A stretch of 64,000 nt of DNA from Atlantibacter sp. RC6 (GTDB lineage: Bacteria > Pseudomonadota > Gammaproteobacteria > Enterobacterales > Enterobacteriaceae). Below, in pieces: positions 56,053-64,000 of this stretch (within the stretch, counting starts at the first letter, position 1; each line of letters opens with the position of its first letter). Made by a program: the position numbers and the translations under genes. The notes below the pieces were generated by a model. That model had not been told where the DNA came from. It searched no databases and saw nothing but the letters and a program-made list of their open reading frames with translations. The stretch is taken from positions 436,948 to 500,947 of the forward strand of contig NZ_JACHZE010000003.1 of NCBI RefSeq assembly GCF_014193285.1. The letters are read 5' to 3'.

Positions 56053-56861
56053 AGCAGATCGCGGTACTGCTTCGGCGTTACCGCCAGGTGCTGTTTGAAC
56101 GCGCGCTGGAAATGCGCCTGATCGGCGAAGCCCACGTCCTGGGCGACATCCGCCAGCGGTGCGCCACGCTTTAACCGCTCGCGGGCAATATGCAGGCGGC
56201 GGTTCATTAACAGCGCGTGGGGCGTTGCGCCGTAATGCTGCTGGCATAAGCGGATCAGATGGCTAACTGACAGCCCGGCGGTCTGCGCCAGTTCCGCCAG
56301 GGTAAGCGGCGCGTGGTATTCATCGTTGATTTTCGCTTTTACTCTGGCGAGCAGCGCGGGCGCGGCATCGGGCTGGCGATCCTGCGGGCGCAGCCGCTGC
56401 TGGACCATCAGCATCAGGCGCGCTGCTTCGCACTCTTTTTCCAGCGCCTCCCGCCCGTCATCCACCACGATGTGATACAGCCGGTTCAGGCCATCGAAAA
56501 TCGCGCTATCGCGTGTCCAGGTCTGGGTGAAATGGCAGGCGTCTTCGGCTTCTCTGCCGGTGAGTTCATTTAGCCAGCGGCTGTCAAAATAGAACATCCG
56601 GTAGGCCCAGGGCTGGTTTTGCAGCGGGTTGCAGGCGTGCAGATCGCCGGGATTCATCAGGACCACCGTGCCTTCGCTGACCTCGATACGCGTTTTCTCA
56701 TTCAGGTAGCTGCTGGAGCCGCCAATAATAGCGCCGATAGAGAACGTTTCGTGGGTGTGCGGCGCGTAGCTCACCGTGCGCCCGTCTTTCACGTTACGCA
56801 CCTCAAGCCATGGGAGCGCGTCGCTGCGCCAGAATTGTTGCCGGATAGGGTATCGCGCCAT
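56049..56861 (-). CDS. AraC family transcriptional regulator
   Basis: The 270-residue product starts MARYPIRQQFWRSDALPWLE and has an N-terminal cupin-like sensing domain (SYAPHTHETFSIGAIIGGSS, VVLMNPGDLHACNP) and a C-terminal double helix-turn-helix (LTLAELAQTAGLSVSHLIRLCQQHYGATPHALLMNRRL, then LADVAQDVGFADQAHFQRAFKQHLAVTPKQYR). Regulators of this type often control a neighbouring LysE exporter, which it overlaps tail to tail. AGGTG lies upstream of the ATG; extension to 56939 has no homology. Confidence 0.92.
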   Translation of the reverse strand: MARYPIRQQFWRSDALPWLEVRNVKDGRTVSYAPHTHETFSIGAIIGGSSSYLNEKTRIEVSEGTVVLMNPGDLHACNPLQNQPWAYRMFYFDSRWLNELTGREAEDACHFTQTWTRDSAIFDGLNRLYHIVVDDGREALEKECEAARLMLMVQQRLRPQDRQPDAAPALLARVKAKINDEYHAPLTLAELAQTAGLSVSHLIRLCQQHYGATPHALLMNRRLHIARERLKRGAPLADVAQDVGFADQAHFQRAFKQHLAVTPKQYRDLL

Positions 56862-56915
56862 GATGCACCTCAGTAAGTGAGCATTAACTTTTAGCACAGC
56901 TTTGGCGCGCAAGAC

Positions 56916-56950
56916 GATAAAAAAACGGCCCCTTAACAAGCGGGCCGGGG
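56916..56950 (-). terminator. Intrinsic terminator after fraA
   Basis: CGGCCC (56926-56931) and GGGCCG (56942-56947) flank a 10-base loop; on the minus strand the stem is followed by seven T. It ends the fraBDA operon eight bases past the fraA stop. Confidence 0.85.
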
Positions 56951-56957
56951 AACAAAA

Positions 56958-58277
56958 TCAACCTAACACCATTTTGCCGATCATCAGCCCCATCGCCACC
57001 GAGACAATCACGTTCACCAGGCCGGGACGCATAAAGCTGTGGTTAAGCACATATTTACCGATGCGGGTGGTGCCGGTATCGTCGAAAGCCAGCGCCGCGA
57101 GGCACTGCCCGGCCACCGGGATAAAAAAGTAGCCGTTGACCGCAGGCCAGGAGCCAATCAGCGCATACGCCGGTAACCCCAACGCCAGCCCCAGCGGCAG
57201 CAGGATCAGGGTGGTTGCCGCCTGGCTGCTGACCATCGCCGAGACAAAGAACATCATGATGGCGATAAGCCAGGTATGCTCCTGCAACAGCACCTGCACT
57301 TCGGATTTGATCAGGTCGATATGGCTGCTGACGAAGGTTTCGCTCATCCACGCCAGGCCAAAGGCGCAGACAATAGCCAGCGCACCGGCGCGGAACACGC
57401 TACCGCTGAGGATGTGATCCACCGGCGGGCGGCACAGCAGCACAATCAGGCAGGCAAAGGAGAGCATCACAATCTGGATCGCCGCCGACATCGAGAGCGG
57501 TTGCAGCCCTTTGGCGGTTTCAACCAGCGGACGCAGGCCGGGCACCAGCCCCAGCAGCACAATCACCACCGCACCGGTCAGGAACAACAGCACCGAGAGT
57601 TTGGCGCGTGGTGCGATTTCAGCGCTGCGCTCCGCTTTGCCGATCGGCTTTAGCAGCCCTTCCGCCAGGCGGCGCTGGTATTCCGGATCGTCCTTCAGCT
57701 CCTTGCCTTTATTAAAGGTGGCGATCGCCCCCGCCGCCACGCCAATCAGCGTCGCCGGGACACAAATCATCATGATGGTGGAAATGGAGATGCCGAACGG
57801 GGCCATCAGGCCAATCATCGCCGCCATGGCCGCTGAAATCGGGCTGGCAGTAATCGCTTGCTGAGAGGCAATCACTGAAATCGACAGCGGCCGCTCCGGG
57901 CGAATGCCGGAATCCCGCGCCACTTCGGAGATCACCGGCAGCAGGCTGTATACCACATGCCCGGTACCGGACATAAAGGTGAAGATATAGCAAATAAACG
58001 GCGCCAGCAGCGTGATATAACGCGGATGGCGGCGCAGCATTTTTTCCGCCAGCCGGACCAATAAATCCAGCCCGCCGGATGCCTGCAATGACGATGCTGC
58101 TAATACCACGGAGAGAATAATTAAAATAACATCGATGGGCGGTGATGAGGGCGTCAGGCCAAAACCAAATACCAGAACGCCAACACCAAGGCCGCCAACC
58201 ATACCTAAAAATACGCCGCCAATACGCGCGCCAAACATCAGGGCTACCAGGATAAAACACAATTCTGTCCAGAACAT
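56958..58277 (-). CDS. fraA: Dcu-family transporter, probable fructose-asparagine importer FraA
   Basis: The 439-residue integral membrane protein belongs to the DcuA/DcuB family: MFGARIGGVFLGMVGGLGVGVLVFG, FTFMSGTGHVVYSLLPVISEVA, SVIASQQAITASPISAAMAAMIG and AFDDTGTTRIGKYVLNHSF. Dcu proteins exchange C4-dicarboxylates, but the Salmonella fructose-asparagine transporter FraA is also Dcu-like, and the neighbours here are fraD and fraB, so import of a fructose-amino acid conjugate is more likely. GGGGG stands before the ATG. It is the last gene of the operon and starts 61 bases after fraD. Confidence 0.82.
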   Translation of the reverse strand: MFWTELCFILVALMFGARIGGVFLGMVGGLGVGVLVFGFGLTPSSPPIDVILIILSVVLAASSLQASGGLDLLVRLAEKMLRRHPRYITLLAPFICYIFTFMSGTGHVVYSLLPVISEVARDSGIRPERPLSISVIASQQAITASPISAAMAAMIGLMAPFGISISTIMMICVPATLIGVAAGAIATFNKGKELKDDPEYQRRLAEGLLKPIGKAERSAEIAPRAKLSVLLFLTGAVVIVLLGLVPGLRPLVETAKGLQPLSMSAAIQIVMLSFACLIVLLCRPPVDHILSGSVFRAGALAIVCAFGLAWMSETFVSSHIDLIKSEVQVLLQEHTWLIAIMMFFVSAMVSSQAATTLILLPLGLALGLPAYALIGSWPAVNGYFFIPVAGQCLAALAFDDTGTTRIGKYVLNHSFMRPGLVNVIVSVAMGLMIGKMVLG

Positions 58278-58338
58278 ACTTACCCCCGGATAATGGAGTG
58301 AATTCCAGTTATGTTTTTATGTAATCGGTGAGATGCAA

Positions 58339-59184
58339 TTAGCCGGAATACGGTTTACCAAAACCAAACGCGCCATAATGATGTAAGACCTGGCCCGCGG
58401 ATTTCCCGCCTGCCGTCATGGCGCGAATAATATCGTCATGGTCCGGTTGGGGTTTACCGCATGTCAGAACGGACAGCATAAAGCCGGTTAAAAAGGCATC
58501 ACCCGCGCCGAGGGTATCGACGGGTTGAATATAAACCGGCTGCCATTCGATGAGTTCATCTCCGGCATAGTAATACACTTTTTCATGCCCGCGCGTGGCG
58601 ATAACCTGTTTACAGCCGTAATCGTAAAATTTATAAATCTTATTAATGGTCTCTTCGACCGATAACGCCCCGCAGGAAATAAAACCGTAATCCACCCACG
58701 GACAAACCTGTTTAAAATAATCGTCAGTACCACGCCCGGAAAAATCAAACGACAGGGTGACATTGCGTTGTTTAATTTTTTCTAATTCCGTTTCGAGAAA
58801 TCCATTAATACTGGAATGCACCGCATCGAATTGCGCAATATAATCGAGATCGTCGTTGGATAATTGCAGCGGGTTTTCGCGTAATACGCCGTTTTTATTA
58901 CTGGTGACAAATTCTCTGTCGCCATCCACCAGCCGGATACAGGCATAGCCGTTTTCCCCGACATAGTGGCGACAGCGCTGACTGTCGATGTTCAATTCCT
59001 GCAACGTATCCTGCACGTGCCGCGCGGCGGCGTCGTTGCCGAAAGCGCCGAGAAACGCGCTTTCACAGCCCGCCAGCCGGGCGTACACCGCGAAGTTCAG
59101 CGCGTTGCCGCCGGGGTACATCACGCCGGAATGAAGATATTTATCAACGACATTATCACCAATGCCAATCACCTTAATGTTCAT
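58339..59184 (-). CDS. fraD: PfkB-family sugar kinase, probable fructose-asparagine kinase FraD
   Basis: The product of 281 residues starts MNIKVIGIGDNVVDKYLHSG and is a ribokinase/PfkB kinase: MYPGGNALNFAVYARLAG near 22 and the ATP-site motif DTLGAGDAFLTGF near 228-240 with the catalytic aspartate. It resembles fructoselysine 6-kinase FrlD and FraD. In the fra pathway it phosphorylates imported fructose-asparagine or fructose-aspartate at C6. Two ATGs are adjacent; the second (59184) is better spaced from AAGGA. It follows fraB by 64 bases. Confidence 0.85.
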   Translation of the reverse strand: MNIKVIGIGDNVVDKYLHSGVMYPGGNALNFAVYARLAGCESAFLGAFGNDAAARHVQDTLQELNIDSQRCRHYVGENGYACIRLVDGDREFVTSNKNGVLRENPLQLSNDDLDYIAQFDAVHSSINGFLETELEKIKQRNVTLSFDFSGRGTDDYFKQVCPWVDYGFISCGALSVEETINKIYKFYDYGCKQVIATRGHEKVYYYAGDELIEWQPVYIQPVDTLGAGDAFLTGFMLSVLTCGKPQPDHDDIIRAMTAGGKSAGQVLHHYGAFGFGKPYSG

Positions 59185-59248
59185 CATTATTCCTTGTTGA
59201 TAGCGATAAATCGGGCGTCCCTGCCCCTTGCGTCAAATCCTGGCGTGA

Positions 59249-60223
59249 TTAATATTCGACCTTCCACATGTAGCGGCGGGTCGTTAACGGATGCTGGCGG
59301 ATCTCAGCCAGCGCACGGTTATAAACCGGATAAACGTTATTGAACAACGAATGGTTGAAGTAATCGATCACCGTCGGCTTGATGGTGGAGAGACCCAGCT
59401 CTTTGGCGTCCACTACTTCGATGCGGCGGCCATATTTTTTCAGGAAGTTCAGGGCGCGCTCGTCCACTGCGCGAGTGCTGCCTTCAGAGAACTGGAAGAA
59501 GAACGGCGTGTTGGCATCGGTGATTTCAAACGGGCCGTGGAAGAATTCGCCGCTGTGGATGCAGGCAGAGTGGATCCACTGCATTTCCATAAAGATGCAG
59601 ATGCTCTGCAAATAGGCCGCGCCGTAACCCGCACCGCTCGCCATGGTGTAGATGACTTTGTCGTCTTTGTATTCCTGGGCAAACGCCTGGGCGCGGTTCT
59701 GCAAATGATCCCACGCGCGGTACACGATACGGTTGATTTTGCTCAGTCCGTCCTGGAAATCCTCGTAATGGGCATAACCTTCGGTCTGGTTAAGAATTTC
59801 TACCGCGGTAATCAGACCTTTGAGGGTTTTCTCTTCGGCGATATCTTTGCCGTCGCCAAAGCTGTAGGTTTCGACGAAGTCACAATGCGCCACCAGCGGG
59901 GAGTCGGTCACCCAGGTCAGGCCGATAACCGGCACGCCGCGGCTCTGGGCCAGCTCTGCCGCTTTAATGGTTTCCGGGGTGTTGCCTTTATGGGACGCCA
60001 CCACCACCACCGCGTTGTCGCCCAGCGCCACCGGCGGGTTGTTGATAAACTCGCCGCTGTTGTACAACCCGACAGTGACTTTAGTGGCTTCTTTTTCCAG
60101 GAAGGCTTTCGCCGGGTAAAACGCCGCATACGAGCCGCCGCAGGCGACGTAATAGACGTGGGTGATCCCGCCTTTCTCTGCTTTGTTGTCCACAATGCCG
60201 CTAATGATTTCTTTAATACTCAT
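59249..60223 (-). CDS. fraB: 6-phosphofructose-aspartate deglycase FraB (SIS domain)
   Basis: FraB splits 6-phosphofructose-aspartate into glucose-6-phosphate and aspartate. The 324-residue product has two SIS domains (YYVACGGSYAAFYPAKAFLEKE; VVVVASHKGNTPETIKAAELA) and EMQWIHSACIHSGEFFHGPFEI, in which Glu213 and His229 line up with the catalytic Glu214 and His230 reported for Salmonella FraB, shifted by one. FrlB, which acts on fructoselysine, is related, so the substrate could differ, but the Dcu-type transporter favours fra. The start at MSIKEIISGIVD has AAAGTG upstream; extension to 60277 runs into the promoter. Confidence 0.87.
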   Translation of the reverse strand: MSIKEIISGIVDNKAEKGGITHVYYVACGGSYAAFYPAKAFLEKEATKVTVGLYNSGEFINNPPVALGDNAVVVVASHKGNTPETIKAAELAQSRGVPVIGLTWVTDSPLVAHCDFVETYSFGDGKDIAEEKTLKGLITAVEILNQTEGYAHYEDFQDGLSKINRIVYRAWDHLQNRAQAFAQEYKDDKVIYTMASGAGYGAAYLQSICIFMEMQWIHSACIHSGEFFHGPFEITDANTPFFFQFSEGSTRAVDERALNFLKKYGRRIEVVDAKELGLSTIKPTVIDYFNHSLFNNVYPVYNRALAEIRQHPLTTRRYMWKVEY

Positions 60224-60288
60224 CACTTTTCCCCTTGGGTCGTTTCTGACGTTAACCGCGTAACAGCCGCGCGCCAATCAATGTATCT

Positions 60289-60327
60289 AAATGTATTGTT
60301 CAAGATATATAACATTGGAATACATTT
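60289..60327 (-). promoter_or_regulatory. Candidate FraR operator in the fraB promoter
   Basis: AAATGTATT (60289-60297) and AATACATTT (60319-60327) are perfect inverted arms around a 21-base AT-rich spacer, itself containing TGTT...AACA, 66-104 bases before fraB. TGTATTGT in the left arm recurs in front of fraR. A GntR-type repressor site is a fair guess. Confidence 0.5.
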
Positions 60328-60345
60328 CGATCAACGTGTGCTCAT

Positions 60346-60382
60346 GCAAAAAAATCGGGATCCGCGATGCGGATCCCGATTT
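60346..60382 (-). terminator. Intrinsic terminator after fraR
   Basis: A 14-base perfect stem (AAATCGGGATCCGC at 60352-60365 and GCGGATCCCGATTT at 60369-60382) with a 3-base loop is followed on the minus strand by a T-run. It isolates fraR from fraBDA, so the latter needs its own promoter in 60224-60345. Confidence 0.92.
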
Positions 60383-60422
60383 ACGCTGAAACAGAGCAAC
60401 GATCAACGGCAAAAAATGGGGG

Positions 60423-61139
60423 TCAGACGGTAAAACGCAGTTTGTCGCCGACGATCAGTTGGTGAGAAATGCAGGACATTTCACCTTTGTTATCAATCAT
60501 CTCGCTTTTAATCGAGATCAGCGGATAACGGTTAGCGACGCCGAGATAGTGGGCCACCTCAAAACTGGCGTACACCAGTTCAATGGTTTTGCTGGAGTGG
60601 GTAAACCACAGGCCATGCTTGTCGCGCAGGGTGTCGTACAGAGAATGGCTGTTGAGATCTTCATTCAGCAGCGCGGCAAACTGCGGGGGGAACCAGACCG
60701 TTTCCAGCGATACCGGCACGTCGTCGGCATAGCGGATACGCTCAATCACCACCGCTTTTTCCCCATCGGGGATGTTCAGTTTGGCGCGGGTGTCCTCATC
60801 GCAGGCCTCAAACACCGACTTGATGGTGCGCGAACCCGGGCGGCGACCCTGGGAGCGGCACAGCTCACTGAAGCTCATGATGCCGGTCATACTGCGCTGA
60901 AACTTCTCGCCGGACACGAATGTCCCTTTACCCGATACCCGGGTAAGAAAGTTTTCCCGGGTCAGCGCATCCAGCGCCTTTCGCACCGTGACGCGGCTCA
61001 CCTGCCAGCTGGCGCTGAGATCGTTTTCGGTTGGGATCTGCTGCCCCGGCTGGTATTCGCCGCTTAAAATCGCCTCTTTCAGGGCTTCTTCAAGCTGCTT
61101 ATACAGCGGTTTGGCACTTGAGGTATCCGGCAGATTCAC
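60423..61139 (-). CDS. fraR: GntR/HutC family repressor, probable FraR
   Basis: The 238-residue product has an N-terminal GntR winged helix (GEYQPGQQIPTENDLSASWQVSRVTVRKALDAL) and a C-terminal UTRA effector domain (about 90-235), the HutC subfamily that senses sugars or phosphosugars. Its place upstream of fraBDA and resemblance to FrlR/FraR suggest it represses that operon and is relieved by a fructose-amino acid phosphate. It has its own terminator, and is divergent from mdtM. Confidence 0.85.
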   Translation of the reverse strand: MNLPDTSSAKPLYKQLEEALKEAILSGEYQPGQQIPTENDLSASWQVSRVTVRKALDALTRENFLTRVSGKGTFVSGEKFQRSMTGIMSFSELCRSQGRRPGSRTIKSVFEACDEDTRAKLNIPDGEKAVVIERIRYADDVPVSLETVWFPPQFAALLNEDLNSHSLYDTLRDKHGLWFTHSSKTIELVYASFEVAHYLGVANRYPLISIKSEMIDNKGEMSCISHQLIVGDKLRFTV

Positions 61140-61252
61140 GTTATGTATCCTTTTGTATTGTCATAAGGCAGACAGCGCATGGTTTACAATATACAACAAT
61201 TTGCTTATGGCTACACTGTAGCTGAGGGTTAGTCAGCAAGGAGAAAGACAGG
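61140..61252. promoter_or_regulatory. fraR-mdtM divergent promoter region
   Basis: The 113-base gap holds TTGTATTGT (61153-61161) and ACAATATACAA (61186-61196), which as inverted partners resemble the TGTATTGT arm before fraB and may bind FraR. GCTACACTGTAGC (61210-61222), an almost perfect palindrome containing a -10-like TACACT, lies closer to mdtM and recurs at 62529-62540. Confidence 0.45.
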
Positions 61253-62485
61253 ATGCAATGGAATTCCGCTTTTTGGGCCCGCCACGCCAGCTCGCTTTTT
61301 TTCCCGATGGCGCTCATTTTGTACGATTTCGCCGCTTATCTCACCACCGATATGATCCAGCCGGGGATTATTCATGTGGTGCGGGAATTTAACGCCGACG
61401 TCAGCCTGGCTCCGGCGTCCATCAGCCTGTATATGGCGGGCGGCATGGCGTTACAGTGGCTACTCGGCCCGCTGTCGGACCGGATTGGCCGCCGCCCGGT
61501 GCTGCTTACCGGCGCGCTGATTTTTACCCTCGCCTGCGCCGCCACGCTGTTCACCACGTCGATGGAACAGTTTCTCGCGGCGCGCTTTATTCAGGGAACC
61601 AGTATCTGCTTTATCGCCACCGTGGGCTATGTGACGGTGCAGGAAGCCTATGGGCAGACCAAATCCATCAAGCTGATGGCGATCATTACTTCCGTGGTGC
61701 TGGTGGCGCCGGTGGTCGGCCCGCTGTCCGGCGCGGCGCTGATGCAGTTCGTTCACTGGAAAGTGCTGTTTGCCATTATTGCGGCGATGGGGTTTATCGC
61801 CTGGCTGGGCCTGCTGTTCACCATGCCGGAGACCATTAAAGCGCGCGGCGCGCCGTTTCGCGTGACAAGCGTGTGGCAGGATTTTACCCGCGTGTTTCGC
61901 AACCGTATCTTCCTGACCGGCGCGGCCACGCTGTCGCTTAGCTACATCCCGCTAATGACCTGGGTGGCGGTGTCGCCGGTTATTCTCATTGACGACGGCG
62001 GGCTAAGCACCTCGCAGTACGCCTGGACTCAGGTGCCCATTTTCGGCGCGGTGATCGTCGCCAATATGCTGGTGGTGAAATTTATTAAAGACCCCACCAC
62101 GCCGCGCTTTATCTGGAGCGCCATCCCGATCCAGCTCACCGGGTTGGGGCTGATGATCGCTGGCAATCTCCTGGCCCCGCACGTCTGGCTGTGGTCGGTA
62201 CTCGGCACCAGTTTCTATGCTTTTGGGATTGGGTTGATTTTCCCCACGCTGTACCGCTTTACGCTGTTTTCCAACGACTTGCCGAAAGGTACGGTCTCCG
62301 CGTCGCTGAATATTGTGGTGCTGAGCACCTGTGCGGCAGCCGTTGAAGCGGCACGCTGGATTTACTTCCACACGGGTGGACGGCTGCCGTTTCATCTGCT
62401 TTCGGTGGCGGCGGGCGTGATTGTGGTGTACTTCCTGGCGGGGCTGTTAAAACGGGTGCGCGAACGGGAAACCGCGCTGGCGTAG
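61253..62485 (+). CDS. mdtM: Multidrug / bile salt efflux transporter MdtM
   Basis: MdtM is an inner-membrane drug:H+ antiporter of the major facilitator superfamily (12 helices) giving resistance to quaternary ammonium compounds, bile salts and alkaline pH in E. coli. The product has 410 residues, as in E. coli, and the same motifs: [24 protein letters not shown] (with the helix 1 acidic residue), [18 protein letters not shown] (motif A) and [13 protein letters not shown] (motif C). AAGGAG stands eight bases before the ATG. It is divergent from fraR. Confidence 0.95.
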   Translation: MQWNSAFWARHASSLFFPMALILYDFAAYLTTDMIQPGIIHVVREFNADVSLAPASISLYMAGGMALQWLLGPLSDRIGRRPVLLTGALIFTLACAATLFTTSMEQFLAARFIQGTSICFIATVGYVTVQEAYGQTKSIKLMAIITSVVLVAPVVGPLSGAALMQFVHWKVLFAIIAAMGFIAWLGLLFTMPETIKARGAPFRVTSVWQDFTRVFRNRIFLTGAATLSLSYIPLMTWVAVSPVILIDDGGLSTSQYAWTQVPIFGAVIVANMLVVKFIKDPTTPRFIWSAIPIQLTGLGLMIAGNLLAPHVWLWSVLGTSFYAFGIGLIFPTLYRFTLFSNDLPKGTVSASLNIVVLSTCAAAVEAARWIYFHTGGRLPFHLLSVAAGVIVVYFLAGLLKRVRERETALA

Positions 62486-62554
62486 CGCGGGTTTCAGAAT
62501 CATCCCCCGCGACTTTAGTGCAGACTTTCTACACTGTAGCCAGGAGGAAAATTC

Positions 62555-62749
62555 ATGAAACTGCTGCCATCACTCTTCTCAAGCCCCGAAAAACTGTTAC
62601 AGGTGATCAGCCACGGCGACGTCCAGGACGCCATCGACGACGGTGAACGCATTATTATCGACGGCGACGGCAATGCCATGGTGAATATTCATTGCGTCCA
62701 GGTGCAACAGGACTTTCAACGCCACGTTGAAATGCTGAAGCGGGCCTGA
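62555..62749 (+). CDS. Small conserved protein of unknown function (64 residues)
   Basis: A strong AGGAGG ribosome site precedes this ATG, and the next gene starts one base after its stop, so it is very likely translated. The peptide (MKLLPSLFSSPEKLLQVISHG...) is acidic in the middle (DVQDAIDDGERIIIDGDGNA) and ends in an amphipathic helix; there is no signal peptide or membrane segment. No family was recognised. A promoter with TACACT is probable at 62530-62535. Confidence 0.75.
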   Translation: MKLLPSLFSSPEKLLQVISHGDVQDAIDDGERIIIDGDGNAMVNIHCVQVQQDFQRHVEMLKRA

Positions 62750-62750
62750 G

Positions 62751-63506
62751 ATGGGAACCGCGATCTTTATGGTGCTGATGGTGTGCGGCTACTGGTACGC
62801 CAGCCGCGACCTCTCCACGCGCCTGAAATACAAACGCACCTTCGGCTGGGATGTCTACTTTTTGGTGGCGCTGTACGGCTGCATTTTCGTGTTGCAGGGG
62901 CTGATCGCCACCGCCGCCGTCTGGCTGATCCTGCTGATAACCTCGCTGGTGATGAACGAACTGCCGCAGTATTTCGGCCCGGAAGCGCACCGCTATCAGA
63001 TGGAGTTTATTAACTGGAGCTTTCTCGGCATCCAGGCACCGGTGGTGATCATGCTGGGCTTTGCGGTGCTGTTTTGCCTGTATCGTTCCAACTGGGCGCG
63101 CAGCGCCCGGCTCGACAGCGGCGGCCGCCGCTCACTTTACAAACAACTGACCCGCGCCAACGGGCTGGAAGGTTTGCTATATCAGTGCATGGAAGAAGGC
63201 GAACTGGCGTTTGTGATGCTTAAATCGCAGCGCGTGTACGTCGGGATGGTACATACCGCGACATTCGATAGCAGCAGTCCGGGCAATAATATCGTGCTGA
63301 TCCCGTTTCTGAGCGGCTACCGCTCGCGGGAAAGCGGGCAGTTTGTGGTGGAGCACAACTACAGCGCCTGGTACGCGGAGCACGAGATCACGCTGACCAC
63401 GGAGCCAAAATCCGCCCTGTCGTTTCGTAAAGTGATCCTGCTTGAGCAGATTGAAAGCCTGTCGCTGTTCGATCCGGTGAGCGCGATGGGCCTGGAGCGG
63501 CGTTAA
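62751..63506 (+). CDS. Inner-membrane protein of unknown function with cytoplasmic C-terminal domain
   Basis: The 251-residue product has about four hydrophobic segments (1-17, 34-52, 54-70 and 91-112) followed by a soluble domain of some 135 residues with RSLYKQLTRANGLEGLLYQCMEEGELAFVMLKSQRVYVGMV and later ILLEQIESLSLFDP. No known family was recognised. It is coupled to the 64-residue gene upstream. The stop codon borders the terminator of the convergent UspF-like gene. Confidence 0.8.
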   Translation: MGTAIFMVLMVCGYWYASRDLSTRLKYKRTFGWDVYFLVALYGCIFVLQGLIATAAVWLILLITSLVMNELPQYFGPEAHRYQMEFINWSFLGIQAPVVIMLGFAVLFCLYRSNWARSARLDSGGRRSLYKQLTRANGLEGLLYQCMEEGELAFVMLKSQRVYVGMVHTATFDSSSPGNNIVLIPFLSGYRSRESGQFVVEHNYSAWYAEHEITLTTEPKSALSFRKVILLEQIESLSLFDPVSAMGLERR

Positions 63507-63528
63507 AAAGCCCACCGCAGTGGGCTTG
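63503..63528 (-). terminator. Intrinsic terminator after the uspF-like gene
   Basis: AAGCCCAC (63508-63515) and GTGGGCTT (63520-63527) pair around CGCA; the minus strand continues with a T-run. It also touches the stop codon of the convergent plus-strand gene and may stop both. Confidence 0.85.
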
Positions 63529-63533
63529 ATCGA

Positions 63534-63968
63534 TTAGCGAACCACCAGCACCGAGCATTTGGCGTGCCGCACCACCGCCGCGGCATTGGAGCCCAACAGA
63601 TAGGTGCTCATGCTGGGCCGGTGCGAAGCGAGGATAATCAGATCGGCATTGATCTGATCCGCCACCCGCAGGATGTGATCCTTCGGCGCGCCGCTATACA
63701 CATGGGTTTTAACCCGGCCCTCCGGCAGTTTGAACTGAGTGACAAGCTCATTGAGCGTTTCCAGCGCGTTGGCTTCCCGCTGCGAGCGTTCCGGCGCGAT
63801 GGTGGTGTATTCCAGACCATAAGCGGCAAAATAGCTATGGTCCGGGATCACGGCCAGAAAATGGATCATCGCAACCTCCCGCCCGGCGTACTCCTGCACA
63901 TGGGGAATAACCTGCGTCGTCAGCTGCATCTCAGAGATATCGATGGGTACTAAGATCGTTCTGGACAT
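63534..63968 (-). CDS. uspF: Universal stress protein, UspF-like
   Basis: The 144-residue product has the universal stress fold: RTILVPIDIS at the start, GAPKDHILRVADQINADLIILASHRPSM with the ATP-binding region, and the C-terminal TYLLGSNAAAVVRHAKCSVLVVR, nearly identical to E. coli UspF (also 144 residues). UspF/G-type proteins are implicated in adhesion, fimbriation and stress survival. AAGGAGG lies just before the ATG. A paralogue cannot be excluded since the gene context differs from E. coli uspF. Confidence 0.85.
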   Translation of the reverse strand: MSRTILVPIDISEMQLTTQVIPHVQEYAGREVAMIHFLAVIPDHSYFAAYGLEYTTIAPERSQREANALETLNELVTQFKLPEGRVKTHVYSGAPKDHILRVADQINADLIILASHRPSMSTYLLGSNAAAVVRHAKCSVLVVR

Positions 63969-64000
63969 ACAACCTCCTTTTGCGTGCTATGTGAAACCCC

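Noticed and set aside
59291-60433. 380-codon open frame on the plus strand over fraB and its promoter
   Set aside because: It is antisense to fraB, runs through the fraB promoter and the fraR terminator, and its composition is that of a shadow frame.
1-64000. tRNA, rRNA, CRISPR arrays, insertion sequences, replication origin
   Set aside because: None was recognised on reading both strands; the only clear tandem repeats are those before fic, which lack CRISPR spacing and cas genes. A covariance-model search was not possible here.

Overview
The window is chromosomal DNA from a member of the Enterobacteriaceae. The evidence is the E. coli-like order, in mirror image, of mog-talB-yaaJ-yaaA-thrCBA-thrL-yjtD-yjjY-arcA-creDCBA-rob-gpmB-yjjX-trpR-slt-ettA (about 0.5-22.5 kb), with product lengths within a few residues of the E. 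coli proteins. It is not E. coli: the thr leader peptide is 23 residues with its own sequence, and what follows ettA is unlike K-12. The content suits an Enterobacter/Kosakonia/Klebsiella-type relative, but the genus cannot be fixed from this piece alone.

Bases 1-22.5 kb are core genome: a truncated MFS transporter gene, molybdenum cofactor (mog), pentose phosphate (talB), threonine biosynthesis with an intact attenuator, the ArcA regulator with the small gene yjjY antisense in its leader, the creABCD regulon with a CreB box, rob, gpmB, yjjX, trpR with its operator, the lytic transglycosylase slt and the translation factor ettA.

Bases 22.5-39.7 kb hold a complete group 2 (ABC-transporter-dependent) capsule locus: kpsFEDCS on the plus strand, and convergently kpsMT followed by five serotype-specific genes, with a JUMPstart/ops element before kpsM. 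The serotype genes are strikingly AT-rich. They encode a glycerol-3-phosphate cytidylyltransferase (TagD-like), a LicD-like phosphotransferase with a helical-repeat N-terminus, a 1253-residue TPR + TagF-like + GT4 fusion that looks like a complete polymerase, an XcbB/CpsF-like protein with a serine-hydrolase-like motif, and a secreted protein of unknown function. Together they predict a teichoic-acid-like capsule with a glycosyl-glycerol-phosphate backbone.

Bases 39.7-64 kb are an accessory mosaic: a LysR regulator beside a zinc-type alcohol dehydrogenase/quinone reductase homologue; a Tlde1 (DUF2778)-like effector with an overlapping four-helix membrane protein; the AI-2 uptake and processing system lsrKR/lsrACDBFG; a class II Fic protein preceded by 70-bp tandem repeats in which its start codon lies; the serine chemoreceptor tsr with a sigma-28 promoter; a YicN-like protein; a LysE exporter and an AraC regulator; a fructose-asparagine locus fraR-fraB-fraD-fraA lacking the asparaginase gene fraE; the multidrug transporter mdtM; an uncharacterised two-gene unit; and a UspF-like stress protein. 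No tRNA, rRNA, insertion sequence, CRISPR array or origin was recognised.
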